From: Xanthomonas hydrangeae
GTDB taxonomy: Bacteria > Pseudomonadota > Gammaproteobacteria > Xanthomonadales > Xanthomonadaceae
Assembly: GCA_905142475.1 (NCBI GenBank)
Contig: LR990730.1
Span: 3,782,001 to 3,846,000, forward strand
Direction: 5' to 3'
DNA: 64,000 nucleotides
The number at the start of each line of letters is the position of its first letter. The stretch's first letter is position 1. The position numbers were made by a program, and so were the translations under genes. The notes beneath the pieces were generated by a model. The model was not told the origin of the DNA. It searched no databases and was given only the letters and a program-made list of their open reading frames with translations. Shown here one piece after another: positions 26,012-34,281 of this stretch.

Positions 26012-28120
26012 ATGCCCAAGTCCCCCAGCAAGCCCGCGCAAGTTCCTTCCATTGCTACCGTCAGCGCAACATCTGAAACATTGCGCGGTACGGGCGATGA
26101 GTTGCATCAGAAAGCCGGCGGCACGCATCCGCAACTGACCACCAACCAGGGCATCCCGGTTGGCGACAACCAGAACTCGCTGCGCGCAACGCCGCGCGGC
26201 CCGACGTTGCTGGAAGACTTCATTCTGCGCGAGAAGATCACCCACTTCGACCACGAGCGCATTCCCGAGCGCATCGTGCATGCGCGCGGTAGCGCGGCGC
26301 ACGGCTATTTCGAGCTGACCAAGTCGTTGCGCCAGTACACCACGGCCAAGATCTTCACCGAGGTCGGCGAAAAGACACCGTTGTTCACGCGTTTTTCCAC
26401 CGTCGCCGGCGGCGCCGGCTCGGTGGACACGCCGCGCGACGTGCGCGGGTTTGCGGTCAAGTTCTACACCAAGGAAGGCAACTGGGATCTGGTGGGCAAC
26501 AACATCCCGGTGTTCTTCATCCAGGATTCGATGAAGTTCCCGGACCTGATCCATGCGGTGAAGATGGAGCCGGATCGCGGTTTTCCGCAGGCCGCCAGCG
26601 CGCACGACACGTTCTGGGATTTCATCTCGCTCACGCCCGAATCGATGCACATGATCATGTGGGCGATGAGCGACCGCACCATCCCGCGCTCGCTGCGCAT
26701 GATCGAAGGCTTCGGCATCCACAGCTTCCGTTTCCTCAATGAAAACGGCGACAGCACCTTCGTCAAATTCCATTGGCGTCCCAAGCTCGGCCTGCAGTCC
26801 ACGATCTGGGATGAGGCGGTCAAGATCGCCGGTGCCGATCAGGATTTCCACCGTCGCGATCTGTTCGAATCGATTCAAAGCGGCGATTTCCCCGAGTGGG
26901 AACTGGGCGTGCAGTTGTTCACCGAGGCCGAAGCGGAGGCATTCCCGTTCGATCATCTGGATTCGACCAAGGTCATTCCCGAAGAACTGGTGCCGCTGCA
27001 AATCGTGGGCCGCATGGTGCTGGACCGCTGGCCGGACAACTTCTTCGCCGAGACCGAGCAGGTCGCTTACTGCCCGGCCAACATCGTGCCAGGCATCGAC
27101 TTCAGCAACGACCCGTTGCTGCAGGGCCGCCTGTTCTCGTATCTGGATACGCAGTTGAGCCGTCTGGGTGGACCCAACTTCCATCAGATTCCGGTCAACG
27201 CGCCCAAGTGCCCGTTCGCCAACAATCAGCGCGATGGTCATATGCAGATGGGTGTGCCGAAGGGGCGTGTCGCGTACGAGCCCAGCTCGCTGCAAGCCGA
27301 TGCACCGCGTGAGGCGTTGCGCGGATTCCCGAGCCATGCGACACCGGCCGAAGACGGCGCCAAGGGCCGCGTGCGTGCGGAAAGTTTTGCCGATCATTAC
27401 AGCCAGGCGCGCATGTTCTTCCGCAGCCAGACCGCACCGGAGCAGGCGCATATGGCATCGGCGCTGGTGTTCGAATTATCCAAGGTGGAAACCGCGCATG
27501 TGCGCGAAGCCATCGTGGGCCATCTGCGTCACATCGACCCAGCGCTGGCGCAGCGTGTGGCCGATGGCATGGGCATGACCACGTTACCGCCGGCACCACC
27601 TGCTGCGGTTGCGCCAACCGACATGCCGTTGTCGCCGGCCTTGCAGCTGATCGGCAAGATGAAGGACACCTTGCAGGGCCGTACCGTGGGCATCCTCATT
27701 CACGATGGCTCGGATGCCGCTGCGATCAAGGCGGTGCGCAAGGCTGCCGAAGCTGCGGGTGCCACAGTGAAAATCGTCGCGCCGAAAGTGGGCGGCGCCA
27801 AGCTCAGCGACGGCAAGCAACTGGTGGCCGATGGTCAGTTGGCAGGCACGCCGTCGGTGGTGTTCGATGCGGTAGCGGTGCTGTTGTCATCGGAAGCGGC
27901 CAAGCTGCTGACGCGCGAATCGGCTGCACTGGATTTCGTCAGCAACGCGTGGGCGCATCTGAAGGCAATCGCCTACGACGATGGCGCGCAGTTGCTGCTC
28001 AAGGCCGGCAATGTCGGCAAGGACGCAGGCGTGATTGCAGCTGCAGATACCAAGGCATTCATCACTGCCGCCAAGACCCGCCAGTGGGCACGTGAGCCGA
28101 AGGTGCGCATGTTGGCGTAA
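26012..28120 (+). CDS. katE: large-subunit monofunctional catalase KatE (HPII type)
   Basis: This 702-aa enzyme starts at [12 protein letters not shown] (ATG 26012, GGAG upstream). The frame is open ~250 bases further but without protein character. Clade-2 catalase hallmarks: distal His H90 in [15 protein letters not shown], an Asn in [11 protein letters not shown], and proximal heme-ligand Tyr Y377 in [14 protein letters not shown]. After the ~500-residue core comes a flavodoxin/class I amidotransferase-like C-terminal domain (about 540-702, [25 protein letters not shown]). It converts peroxide to water and oxygen and protects against the plant oxidative burst. The 338-base upstream gap should hold its promoter. 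Confidence 0.96.
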   Translation: MPKSPSKPAQVPSIATVSATSETLRGTGDELHQKAGGTHPQLTTNQGIPVGDNQNSLRATPRGPTLLEDFILREKITHFDHERIPERIVHARGSAAHGYFELTKSLRQYTTAKIFTEVGEKTPLFTRFSTVAGGAGSVDTPRDVRGFAVKFYTKEGNWDLVGNNIPVFFIQDSMKFPDLIHAVKMEPDRGFPQAASAHDTFWDFISLTPESMHMIMWAMSDRTIPRSLRMIEGFGIHSFRFLNENGDSTFVKFHWRPKLGLQSTIWDEAVKIAGADQDFHRRDLFESIQSGDFPEWELGVQLFTEAEAEAFPFDHLDSTKVIPEELVPLQIVGRMVLDRWPDNFFAETEQVAYCPANIVPGIDFSNDPLLQGRLFSYLDTQLSRLGGPNFHQIPVNAPKCPFANNQRDGHMQMGVPKGRVAYEPSSLQADAPREALRGFPSHATPAEDGAKGRVRAESFADHYSQARMFFRSQTAPEQAHMASALVFELSKVETAHVREAIVGHLRHIDPALAQRVADGMGMTTLPPAPPAAVAPTDMPLSPALQLIGKMKDTLQGRTVGILIHDGSDAAAIKAVRKAAEAAGATVKIVAPKVGGAKLSDGKQLVADGQLAGTPSVVFDAVAVLLSSEAAKLLTRESAALDFVSNAWAHLKAIAYDDGAQLLLKAGNVGKDAGVIAAADTKAFITAAKTRQWAREPKVRMLA

Positions 28121-28327
28121 CCGCACCAGCGCATCGAAAGCTGCCTTGGGCGCGAGCGACGTTCTATGTCGTTTCGCGCCCATTGCATTTCATCCGCCGC
28201 CTACTAAAGTTCTGCTTTGGTGAGGAACCGCGCACACGGCTCACTTAGCTTCTGAGCGCATTTAGATGCCGCTATGACTCGAAATCTTGCTCGTCTCGGA
28301 ATGACTGGTTGGATAGCGGGGAAAGAT

Positions 28328-28790
28328 CAGTTGCAGAGCGGATGATCTGCGGCTTGGCTGCAGGGCCCTTGCCCGCCCACCGTCGCGGGACACGCCGCAA
28401 GTACGTCCGTGTAGGCTCTTACGCGGCATCCATGCCGCGTAAGGTCCCGCGACGGTGGGCGGGCAAGGACCAGTTGAGCTGGTCGGTTTGCATGGTGCAA
28501 GCAATGCCTGACGTGCGTCGTTTGGGTAACGGCGCGTCCGATCAGCTTCCAAGACGAGCGGAGAAAATAGGTAGGCTTTCAACAAGGCAACCTACAAACT
28601 TTCTGGTGCGGTGTCCTCGCCGATTGCGGGACCGTGTGGCGGCATGGATGCCGCCACCGAGCCTACACGGACGTACTTGCGGCGTGTCCCGCGAGCGGTG
28701 AGGGCACCGCGCACTCGACTAACTAAGCTGTTGACTCAATGCTCTGCTGCAGTGAGGGCACCACACACCCAACTAACTCCGCTGCTGCGA
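28328..28790. repeat. composite palindromic repeat, locus 3 (B-type forward, A-type reverse)
   Basis: This is the mirror image of locus 1: a B-type half (28328-28555; hairpin 28364-28471) followed by a reversed A-type half (hairpin 28606-28713). The spacer CTTTCAACAAGG...CCTACAAACTT also matches the locus-1 spacer reversed. The right end is partly duplicated: GTGAGGGCACCGCGCACTCG (from 28699) recurs as GTGAGGGCACCACACACCCA about 54 bases later, both followed by ACTAACT. It fills most of the 691-bp gap between katE and the convergent PAS-AraC gene; no gene is seen in the gap. Confidence 0.87.
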
Positions 28791-28811
28791 ATTCGTCTTA
28801 ATTAGGCCGCC

Positions 28812-29537
28812 CTAAGAAGTTCCGGCAGGAAACTGCGCAGCGTTAGCCAGCGCGCGGTACTCGCGTGGCGTCATGCCGACCGCCAGCTTGAATTGCCGCG
28901 CAAAGGCGCTTTGATCGCTGAAACCGCAGGCATGCCCGATTTCGGTGAGGCTCTTGTTTCCGTGCAGCAGATGCATCGCCATCTGCAGGCGTAGTTTGGC
29001 CAGCACCTGTTGCGGGGTGAGCTGGAATACCTTGCGAAACGAGCGTTGCAGTTTGGACATCGAAAACCCGGTGATCTCCACCAGCGCCTGCATACGGACG
29101 TTCTGTGCGTAGTTGGCGTTGAGATAGGCAAGCGCAAGCCGCAATTTTTCGTACTGCGATTCGTGCCCGTCCTGCGGCCCCAGATCGCGCGAGATGCCGA
29201 TGATGCCCTGTACCTTGCCGTCGACCAGCAGCGGACGCTTGCAGGTCAGGCACCAACCCGGTTCGCGGTTGGCGAACAGATGCAGCTCCAGCAGGTTGTC
29301 GATCACTTCCCCGGCCAGCACCTGCTCGTCCTGATTGGCGTAGTTGGCGCCCAGGCCGCTGGGATAGACCTCGGCAACGCGCTTGCCGATCAACTCCTTG
29401 CGCGACTTCAGCCCCAGCCGCCGCAGCATGGTCTGGTTGACGTGGGTGTAGCGGCCCTCGCGATCCTTGACGAAGAACAGCACGTCCGGCACGGCATCGA
29501 ACAGCGCTTCCAGATCGGCAGGATCGATGCTCTTCAT
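28812..29537 (-). CDS. PAS-domain AraC-family transcription regulator
   Basis: This 241-aa protein has an N-terminal PAS domain (about 1-120; LFDAVPDVLFFVKDREGRYTHVNQTMLRRLG and a closing GIIGISRDLG). An AraC-type DNA-binding domain with two helix-turn-helix motifs follows (about 135-235; MSKLQRSFRKVFQLTPQQVLAKLRLQMA and SLTEIGHACGFSDQSAFARQFKLAVGMTPREYR). The ligand or redox signal is unknown. No target gene is adjacent in the same direction: katE is convergent across the repeat, and the next gene upstream encodes a small exported protein on the same strand. Confidence 0.92.
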   Translation of the reverse strand: MKSIDPADLEALFDAVPDVLFFVKDREGRYTHVNQTMLRRLGLKSRKELIGKRVAEVYPSGLGANYANQDEQVLAGEVIDNLLELHLFANREPGWCLTCKRPLLVDGKVQGIIGISRDLGPQDGHESQYEKLRLALAYLNANYAQNVRMQALVEITGFSMSKLQRSFRKVFQLTPQQVLAKLRLQMAMHLLHGNKSLTEIGHACGFSDQSAFARQFKLAVGMTPREYRALANAAQFPAGTS

Positions 29538-29669
29538 GCAGGCGGATTCATGCAGGCCAATGGACTCGGGATCAGGAAAGACGCGACTGTGCCACGCGCA
29601 CCATCAGTGCACAGCGCAAAACACGCAGCGCCATGATACGCCGCGCACCTGGGCACTACGGGACCACGC

Positions 29670-30140
29670 TCAGCGTGGCGTGTCGGCCACGTTTGCCGCG
29701 GCCGGTGCGGCCTTGGCGTCCACGGCCGACGCCGTGGGATTGCCGATGCGATTCAACGGCACCTGCCGCGCTTGCCAGCTGCTCACCACGGCCGCGCCGG
29801 CCTGTGAACCGACCTGCACGCGCAGCTGCGCACTCCCGCCGGGCGCAACGAATTCGACAACGCAATCGCCTGCGGCCATGCAGCTGTCGGCGGCCAGCGG
29901 GTCCACCGGCTGCCAGCCCTGCTCCATCACCGTCTGCGCGAACGCGCGGTAGCCCATGCCGGACTTCAGCGTGGCCGGTAACGGCACGCTCGGGTCGCTG
30001 GCTACAGTATCGCCACCGACGGCGGCAGCACCACTCGCAGGCGCAGGCGCACGCACAGCCGCAGGCCGCGATGCGGCATGCAAGACAGGACTACAGAGTA
30101 GGACGAGTGCCAACAACGAGGGGCGGAATAACGTGCGCAT
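29670..30140 (-). CDS. small secreted protein of unknown function
   Basis: This 156-aa protein has a clear Sec signal peptide (MRTLFRPSLLALVLLCSPVLHAAS, cleavage near residue 23). The mature part opens with an Ala/Pro-rich stretch, then a ~90-residue region (YRAFAQTVMEQGWQPVDPLAADSCMAAGDCVVEFVAPGGSAQLRVQVGS) with two Cys that could form a disulfide. It is predicted periplasmic or secreted. It is read on the same strand as the PAS-AraC gene, 132 bases upstream of it. I recognise no family. Confidence 0.65.
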   Translation of the reverse strand: MRTLFRPSLLALVLLCSPVLHAASRPAAVRAPAPASGAAAVGGDTVASDPSVPLPATLKSGMGYRAFAQTVMEQGWQPVDPLAADSCMAAGDCVVEFVAPGGSAQLRVQVGSQAGAAVVSSWQARQVPLNRIGNPTASAVDAKAAPAAANVADTPR

Positions 30141-30460
30141 GCAAGCGGTCCTTGCGATCCTGGCAGGGAACTGAAGAAGTTAAAGAATCGCTATTTTGAC
30201 ATGACTTGGATGCGCTGCGGCAGCCGTGGCCTGCCCGCAGTTAACCGGCCTTCGGCCCCGGATGGGCTGCCGACCCGGGCCAAGCAGCCCATTGACCCGA
30301 CGGGGCTTCATCGACATGGCCGATCCGCAGCTTGGGAAAGGCCGGCTGCACATGCGAATGGCTGCAGACATTGCCGCTGCAGGATCGATCGCCGCCCGGC
30401 CACAGGAGCCAGGCAGTGATTGCCCGGCACCCCGCACCAAGCGGCGTGCCGGGTGAAGCA
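30141..30460. other. intergenic region with GC-rich hairpin
   Basis: This 320-bp gap lies between the start of the secreted-protein gene and the stop of the S9 peptidase, both minus. It should carry the promoter of the former near 30150-30200. Near the peptidase stop, CCCGGCAC (30423-30430) and GTGCCGGG (30446-30453) form an 8-bp stem without a T run, a weak terminator candidate for the peptidase. No gene is seen. Confidence 0.45.
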
Positions 30461-32581
30461 TCACTGGCCGATATGCTGCTTCAGCCAGCTGTTGACGGTG
30501 TCGTGCCACAGCACGCTGTTGTCCGGCTTGAGCACCCAGTGGTTCTCGTCCGGGAAATACAGGAACTTGGAGTCGATGCCCTTGCGCTGCAGTGCGGTGA
30601 ACGCGGCCAGGCCCTGCTCCACCGGGATGCGGAAATCCTGCTGGCCGTGGATGACCAGCATCGGCACCTTCCACTTGTCCACGTGCAGCACCGGGTTGAA
30701 CTTCTCGTAGCCGGCCGGGTTCTGCCACGGCGTGCCGCCGTTTTCCCATTCGCTGAACCACAGTTCCTCGGTGGCATAGCCCATGGTGCGGTTGTCGAAC
30801 ACGCCGTCGTGATCGACCAGGCACTTCCATGGCTGATTCCAGTTGCCGGCCATCCAATAGACCATGTAGCCGCCGTAGCTGGCACCCAGCGCGCATGCCT
30901 TGTCGCCGTTGAGGAAGCCGTACTGCTTCTGCGCGGCGGCCCAGCCCTTCTGCAGGTCTTCCAGCGGGCGGTCGCCCCAATGCTGGCTGATCGCATCGGT
31001 GAAGTCCTGGCCGTAACCGGTGGAGCCGTGGAAGTCGATCATCACCACCGCGTAGCCCTGCCCGGCATAGGTCTGCGGATTCCAGCGGTTGCTCCAGCCG
31101 TTGCCGAAGCTGCCCTGCGGCCCGCCGTGGATCAGGAACGCCACCGGGTAGGTCTTGCCTTCCTGGTAGTTGTACGGCTTGACCACGTAGCCGTGCACGG
31201 TGTCGTTGTTCCAGCCCTTGAACTGGAACTGTTCGTAGTCGCCGAACTGCACGTCCGGCAGCAGCTCGCCGGCGCTCTGGGTGATCGCACGCAGGCCCTG
31301 GCCTTGCACATCGCTGACAAATACCTGGTCGCCGCTCTTCAACGAATTGCGTGTAAACGCCAACGTGTTGCCGGCCAGCGTCGGCGCATGCACGCTGCCC
31401 TCGCCCACCAGCTTGGTCGCCTCGCCGCTGGCGATGTCGATCTTGAACAAGGGGTGCTCGCCCAGGTCGTCGGCGCTGGTGTAGATGCTTGCGCCGTCAT
31501 CGCTCAACACGATCTCGCCGGCCGAGCGGTCCCATTTGGGCGCGATCTCGCGCGTCTTGCCGCTGGCCACGTCCATCGCCATCAGGCCGAAGCGGTCGGC
31601 CTCGAAACCGGGGCGCTTCATCGCGCGGTAGTACAGCGTCCTGCCATCGCTGCTGAACACCGGGCCGGCATCCCAGGCCGGGTTGGACGCGGTCAGATTG
31701 ACCGGTGCGGACTTGCCGTTGGCATCCAGGCGATACAGGTCGAAGTTGGTCTGCCAGGGCTCATCGTTGCCGGTGGGCTTGCTGGCGGCCTTTGCATTCT
31801 TGGCCACTTCAGGGCCATGCGGCTGCGGCACGCGCACGCTGGCCACCACGCTGCCGCCATCGGGCGACCAGGTGTAATCGTCATTGCCGCCGAACGGCTT
31901 GGACGGCGCATCGCCGGCCAGCGTGGCGCTGATGGCCGAGGCACCGATCACCGCCTTGGCGCCGGCAGCAGGCAGGTCTGCGACAAACAGCGTGTTGCGG
32001 CGGCCGTCGTTCCAGGTGTCCCAATGCCGCACGAACAACTGGTCGTACACCACGCCGCTGGCCTTGGCGTTCTTGACGCTGGCGAGCCTGGTCTTGGTGC
32101 AGCCCAGATCCGAGCCGCAGTCCTGGAACACGCCGGCACTGAAGGCAATGCGCTTGCCATCGGGCGAGAGCTTGTAGCTGTCCACGTCCACCGCAAACGC
32201 GGTGAGTTGCTGCGGGGTGCCGCCGGTCAGCGGTTGCGCGTACAGCTGCTGGGTGCCGGATCTGCTGCTGAGGAAATACACCGTCTTGCCATCCGGCGAC
32301 AGCGCCGGGCTGTTGACGTTCCAGCCTTCCGGAGTCAGCCGCCTGGGCGGCGCTGCATCGCGGGTACGCAGATTGCGCATCCACAGGCCGGTGGCCGGTT
32401 TGCCGTTGCTGCTCTTGGCCTGCCGCTTGGCGAACACCAGCACGCTGCCATCGGGGCTGAGCGTGGGTGTGGACACACGGTCCAACGCCACCATGTCGCG
32501 CACATCGAAACCGCGCGCGGCGGCAAGACTTGGCAAGGCAGCCAGCAAACACAGGGGCAATACGGCGTGACGCAGCTTCAT
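30461..32581 (-). CDS. S9-family (prolyl oligopeptidase type) peptidase, exported
   Basis: This 706-aa protein is read from the ATG at 32581 (MKLRHAVLPLCLLAALPSLAAARG), a Sec signal peptide. The N-terminal ~420 residues form a WD40/PD40-like beta-propeller (repeated SPDG motifs, e.g. TLSPDGSVLVFAKRQ, LSPDGKTVYFLSS). The C-terminal alpha/beta hydrolase domain has the nucleophile in ALGASYGGYMVYW (about S568), Asp in VIHGQQDFRIP and His in PDENHWVLKPDN. It resembles dipeptidyl peptidase IV/acylaminoacyl peptidases that clip peptides in the periplasm. It stands alone, downstream of oprB on the same strand. Confidence 0.93.
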   Translation of the reverse strand: MKLRHAVLPLCLLAALPSLAAARGFDVRDMVALDRVSTPTLSPDGSVLVFAKRQAKSSNGKPATGLWMRNLRTRDAAPPRRLTPEGWNVNSPALSPDGKTVYFLSSRSGTQQLYAQPLTGGTPQQLTAFAVDVDSYKLSPDGKRIAFSAGVFQDCGSDLGCTKTRLASVKNAKASGVVYDQLFVRHWDTWNDGRRNTLFVADLPAAGAKAVIGASAISATLAGDAPSKPFGGNDDYTWSPDGGSVVASVRVPQPHGPEVAKNAKAASKPTGNDEPWQTNFDLYRLDANGKSAPVNLTASNPAWDAGPVFSSDGRTLYYRAMKRPGFEADRFGLMAMDVASGKTREIAPKWDRSAGEIVLSDDGASIYTSADDLGEHPLFKIDIASGEATKLVGEGSVHAPTLAGNTLAFTRNSLKSGDQVFVSDVQGQGLRAITQSAGELLPDVQFGDYEQFQFKGWNNDTVHGYVVKPYNYQEGKTYPVAFLIHGGPQGSFGNGWSNRWNPQTYAGQGYAVVMIDFHGSTGYGQDFTDAISQHWGDRPLEDLQKGWAAAQKQYGFLNGDKACALGASYGGYMVYWMAGNWNQPWKCLVDHDGVFDNRTMGYATEELWFSEWENGGTPWQNPAGYEKFNPVLHVDKWKVPMLVIHGQQDFRIPVEQGLAAFTALQRKGIDSKFLYFPDENHWVLKPDNSVLWHDTVNSWLKQHIGQ

Positions 32582-32757
32582 CGAGAGTTCCCGCAACGGC
32601 AAAACGTCGATGGTAGGCGTTGCTGCAGCGCACGCGCAAAGGCAGGAGGTCATGCGCGCGCAGGTGCCGCACGTTGCTGCGCCAGGAAGCGGCCCGATGC
32701 GCGCCGTGCGCATTGGAGGTTTGGCAACGGCGCCCTACGCTGCAGCGCAGGTGGCGC

Positions 32758-34044
32758 TCAGAACGTGAGCTTGGCCTGCAGCACAACCACCAGTGCGTTG
32801 TGCGTGCGGGTATAGGCGTAGGTTCCGGGGTTGACGATGTATTGCACGTCCGGGCGCAGCATCAGCCACGGCGTGAGCTGCGCGCTATAGGCGAGCTCGT
32901 AGAGCTCTTCGGCAGCGCTCAGGCCGACCAGTGGCGAATCGGCCGCCACGCCGGCATTGATCGACTCTGCGCGGCGTGCATCGAGCAGCCGATGATTGAT
33001 CCGGCCGGCCACATAGCCCAGTGCGATGCGGTCCTGCGTGCGTGCGCCAATGCCCTGGTACACCCCGCCGACCGAATACCAGCGTGTCATCAGCGCACTG
33101 TCGTGGTCGCTGGCCATGTACTGGGCGAATCCGGTCAGGCCGATGCTGGGATCCGCTCCCGGGGTAAACAGTTTCTGTTCGACCAGCAGATAGGCGCCGT
33201 CGCGGCCGGTGCTGCGGCTGGTATCCAGCCCACGCCTGGGTACCGACGAGGAGTCGTAGTAGCCGCCGAACTTGTACACGCCCGGGTAGCGCGTGGCGGC
33301 CGGCTTCCAGGTGAATTCGAGCGGGAAGATCGCACCGGTGGTGCCGCTGGCGAACGGCTCGAACGCGTAGGTGTCGCGGGCACCGAAGCCCAGATTCGGG
33401 TTGACCTGAAACCAGCCGGCATGCAGGTTGAGCTGCGGGGTCAGCTGCTGCGCGCCTTCGATGCCCCAGCGCGCGGCCGGGTAGTTGTACCAGCCACTGT
33501 TGGCCGAAAACGCCAGCGGATGCGCGCAGAACGCGGCATTGACGAAGTTCACCAGCAGCGTGTGCGAGGCGAACTGGTTGCCCATCGCATAGAAGCCCAG
33601 TTTCAGATACGTCCTGCTTTGGTTGAAGCTGCGGTCGTAGCTGAACTCGCTCAGGCGGGTGTACTGGCCTCCGTACACTTCCTGGATGGGGAAACGATTG
33701 CCGACCAGGTCGGTGGAGGCGCTGCGGCCGCGGCGGTCGTTGATGGTGAAGTGCAGGCTGCCACCGCCCCAGCCGGCGAGTCTGGCCATGTCCAGATCCA
33801 CGCCCACCCGCAGTTGCTGCGCATAGCGCGCACTGTTTTTTTCGTAGCCGCCGTCCACCACGCCGAACGTCTCGGACACGTAGTCGCCGCGAACGCTCAC
33901 TCCGTGCTCGGCCCAGGCGGACCGACGCCCGCCCCAGTCGCCGGTCAGCGTGGTGTCGCCCGCGGCGACTGCGGTGGCCGGCAGTGCCAGCAGCAAGGCG
34001 TAGCCCAGCGCACTGCGGCGCGGGAAAAAAGACAGACGATGCAT
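32758..34044 (-). CDS. oprB: OprB-family carbohydrate-selective porin
   Basis: This 428-aa protein starts with the signal peptide MHRLSFFPRRSALGYALLLALPATAVAAG (ATG 34044). Mature hallmarks of OprB are LTGDWGGRRSAWAEHGVSVRGDYVSE and repeated amphipathic strands, ending in the C-terminal aromatic outer-membrane signature (LQAKLTF). Such 16-strand porins let glucose and other sugars pass the outer membrane. The gene lies downstream of a PQQ-dependent dehydrogenase on the same strand, so sugar entry and periplasmic oxidation are probably linked. A 237-bp gap separates the two, so a separate promoter is possible. Confidence 0.92.
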   Translation of the reverse strand: MHRLSFFPRRSALGYALLLALPATAVAAGDTTLTGDWGGRRSAWAEHGVSVRGDYVSETFGVVDGGYEKNSARYAQQLRVGVDLDMARLAGWGGGSLHFTINDRRGRSASTDLVGNRFPIQEVYGGQYTRLSEFSYDRSFNQSRTYLKLGFYAMGNQFASHTLLVNFVNAAFCAHPLAFSANSGWYNYPAARWGIEGAQQLTPQLNLHAGWFQVNPNLGFGARDTYAFEPFASGTTGAIFPLEFTWKPAATRYPGVYKFGGYYDSSSVPRRGLDTSRSTGRDGAYLLVEQKLFTPGADPSIGLTGFAQYMASDHDSALMTRWYSVGGVYQGIGARTQDRIALGYVAGRINHRLLDARRAESINAGVAADSPLVGLSAAEELYELAYSAQLTPWLMLRPDVQYIVNPGTYAYTRTHNALVVVLQAKLTF

Positions 34045-34281
34045 CGTGGTTCTCTGATCGGGGCAGCGTGCACAGCCATCGGTGGCGATGCATGGCGGTG
34101 AGGCCAAAGCGCCGCTGCGGTAACGGGACCGTTGGCCGGATGCGCCAGGCACCCTGCCGTCGGGTTGCGCCAAGCGCGGCTGACACACCAGTGCGCAGCC
34201 CGTCAGGCGGGCGCGCGAAGTGTTGGCCGCTCCAGGACCACGCCGACGCAGCTGCCGGCGTGGTCCTGCGTGGGCGGTGGG

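Noticed and set aside
28262..28805. Possible CRISPR array because of repeated units
   Set aside because: The repeats are inverted, about 100 bp long and not regularly spaced with unique spacers.
30332..32815. 827-codon plus-strand frame opposite the S9 peptidase
   Set aside because: Composition is that of an antisense shadow; the minus-strand peptidase has a complete catalytic triad and signal peptide.
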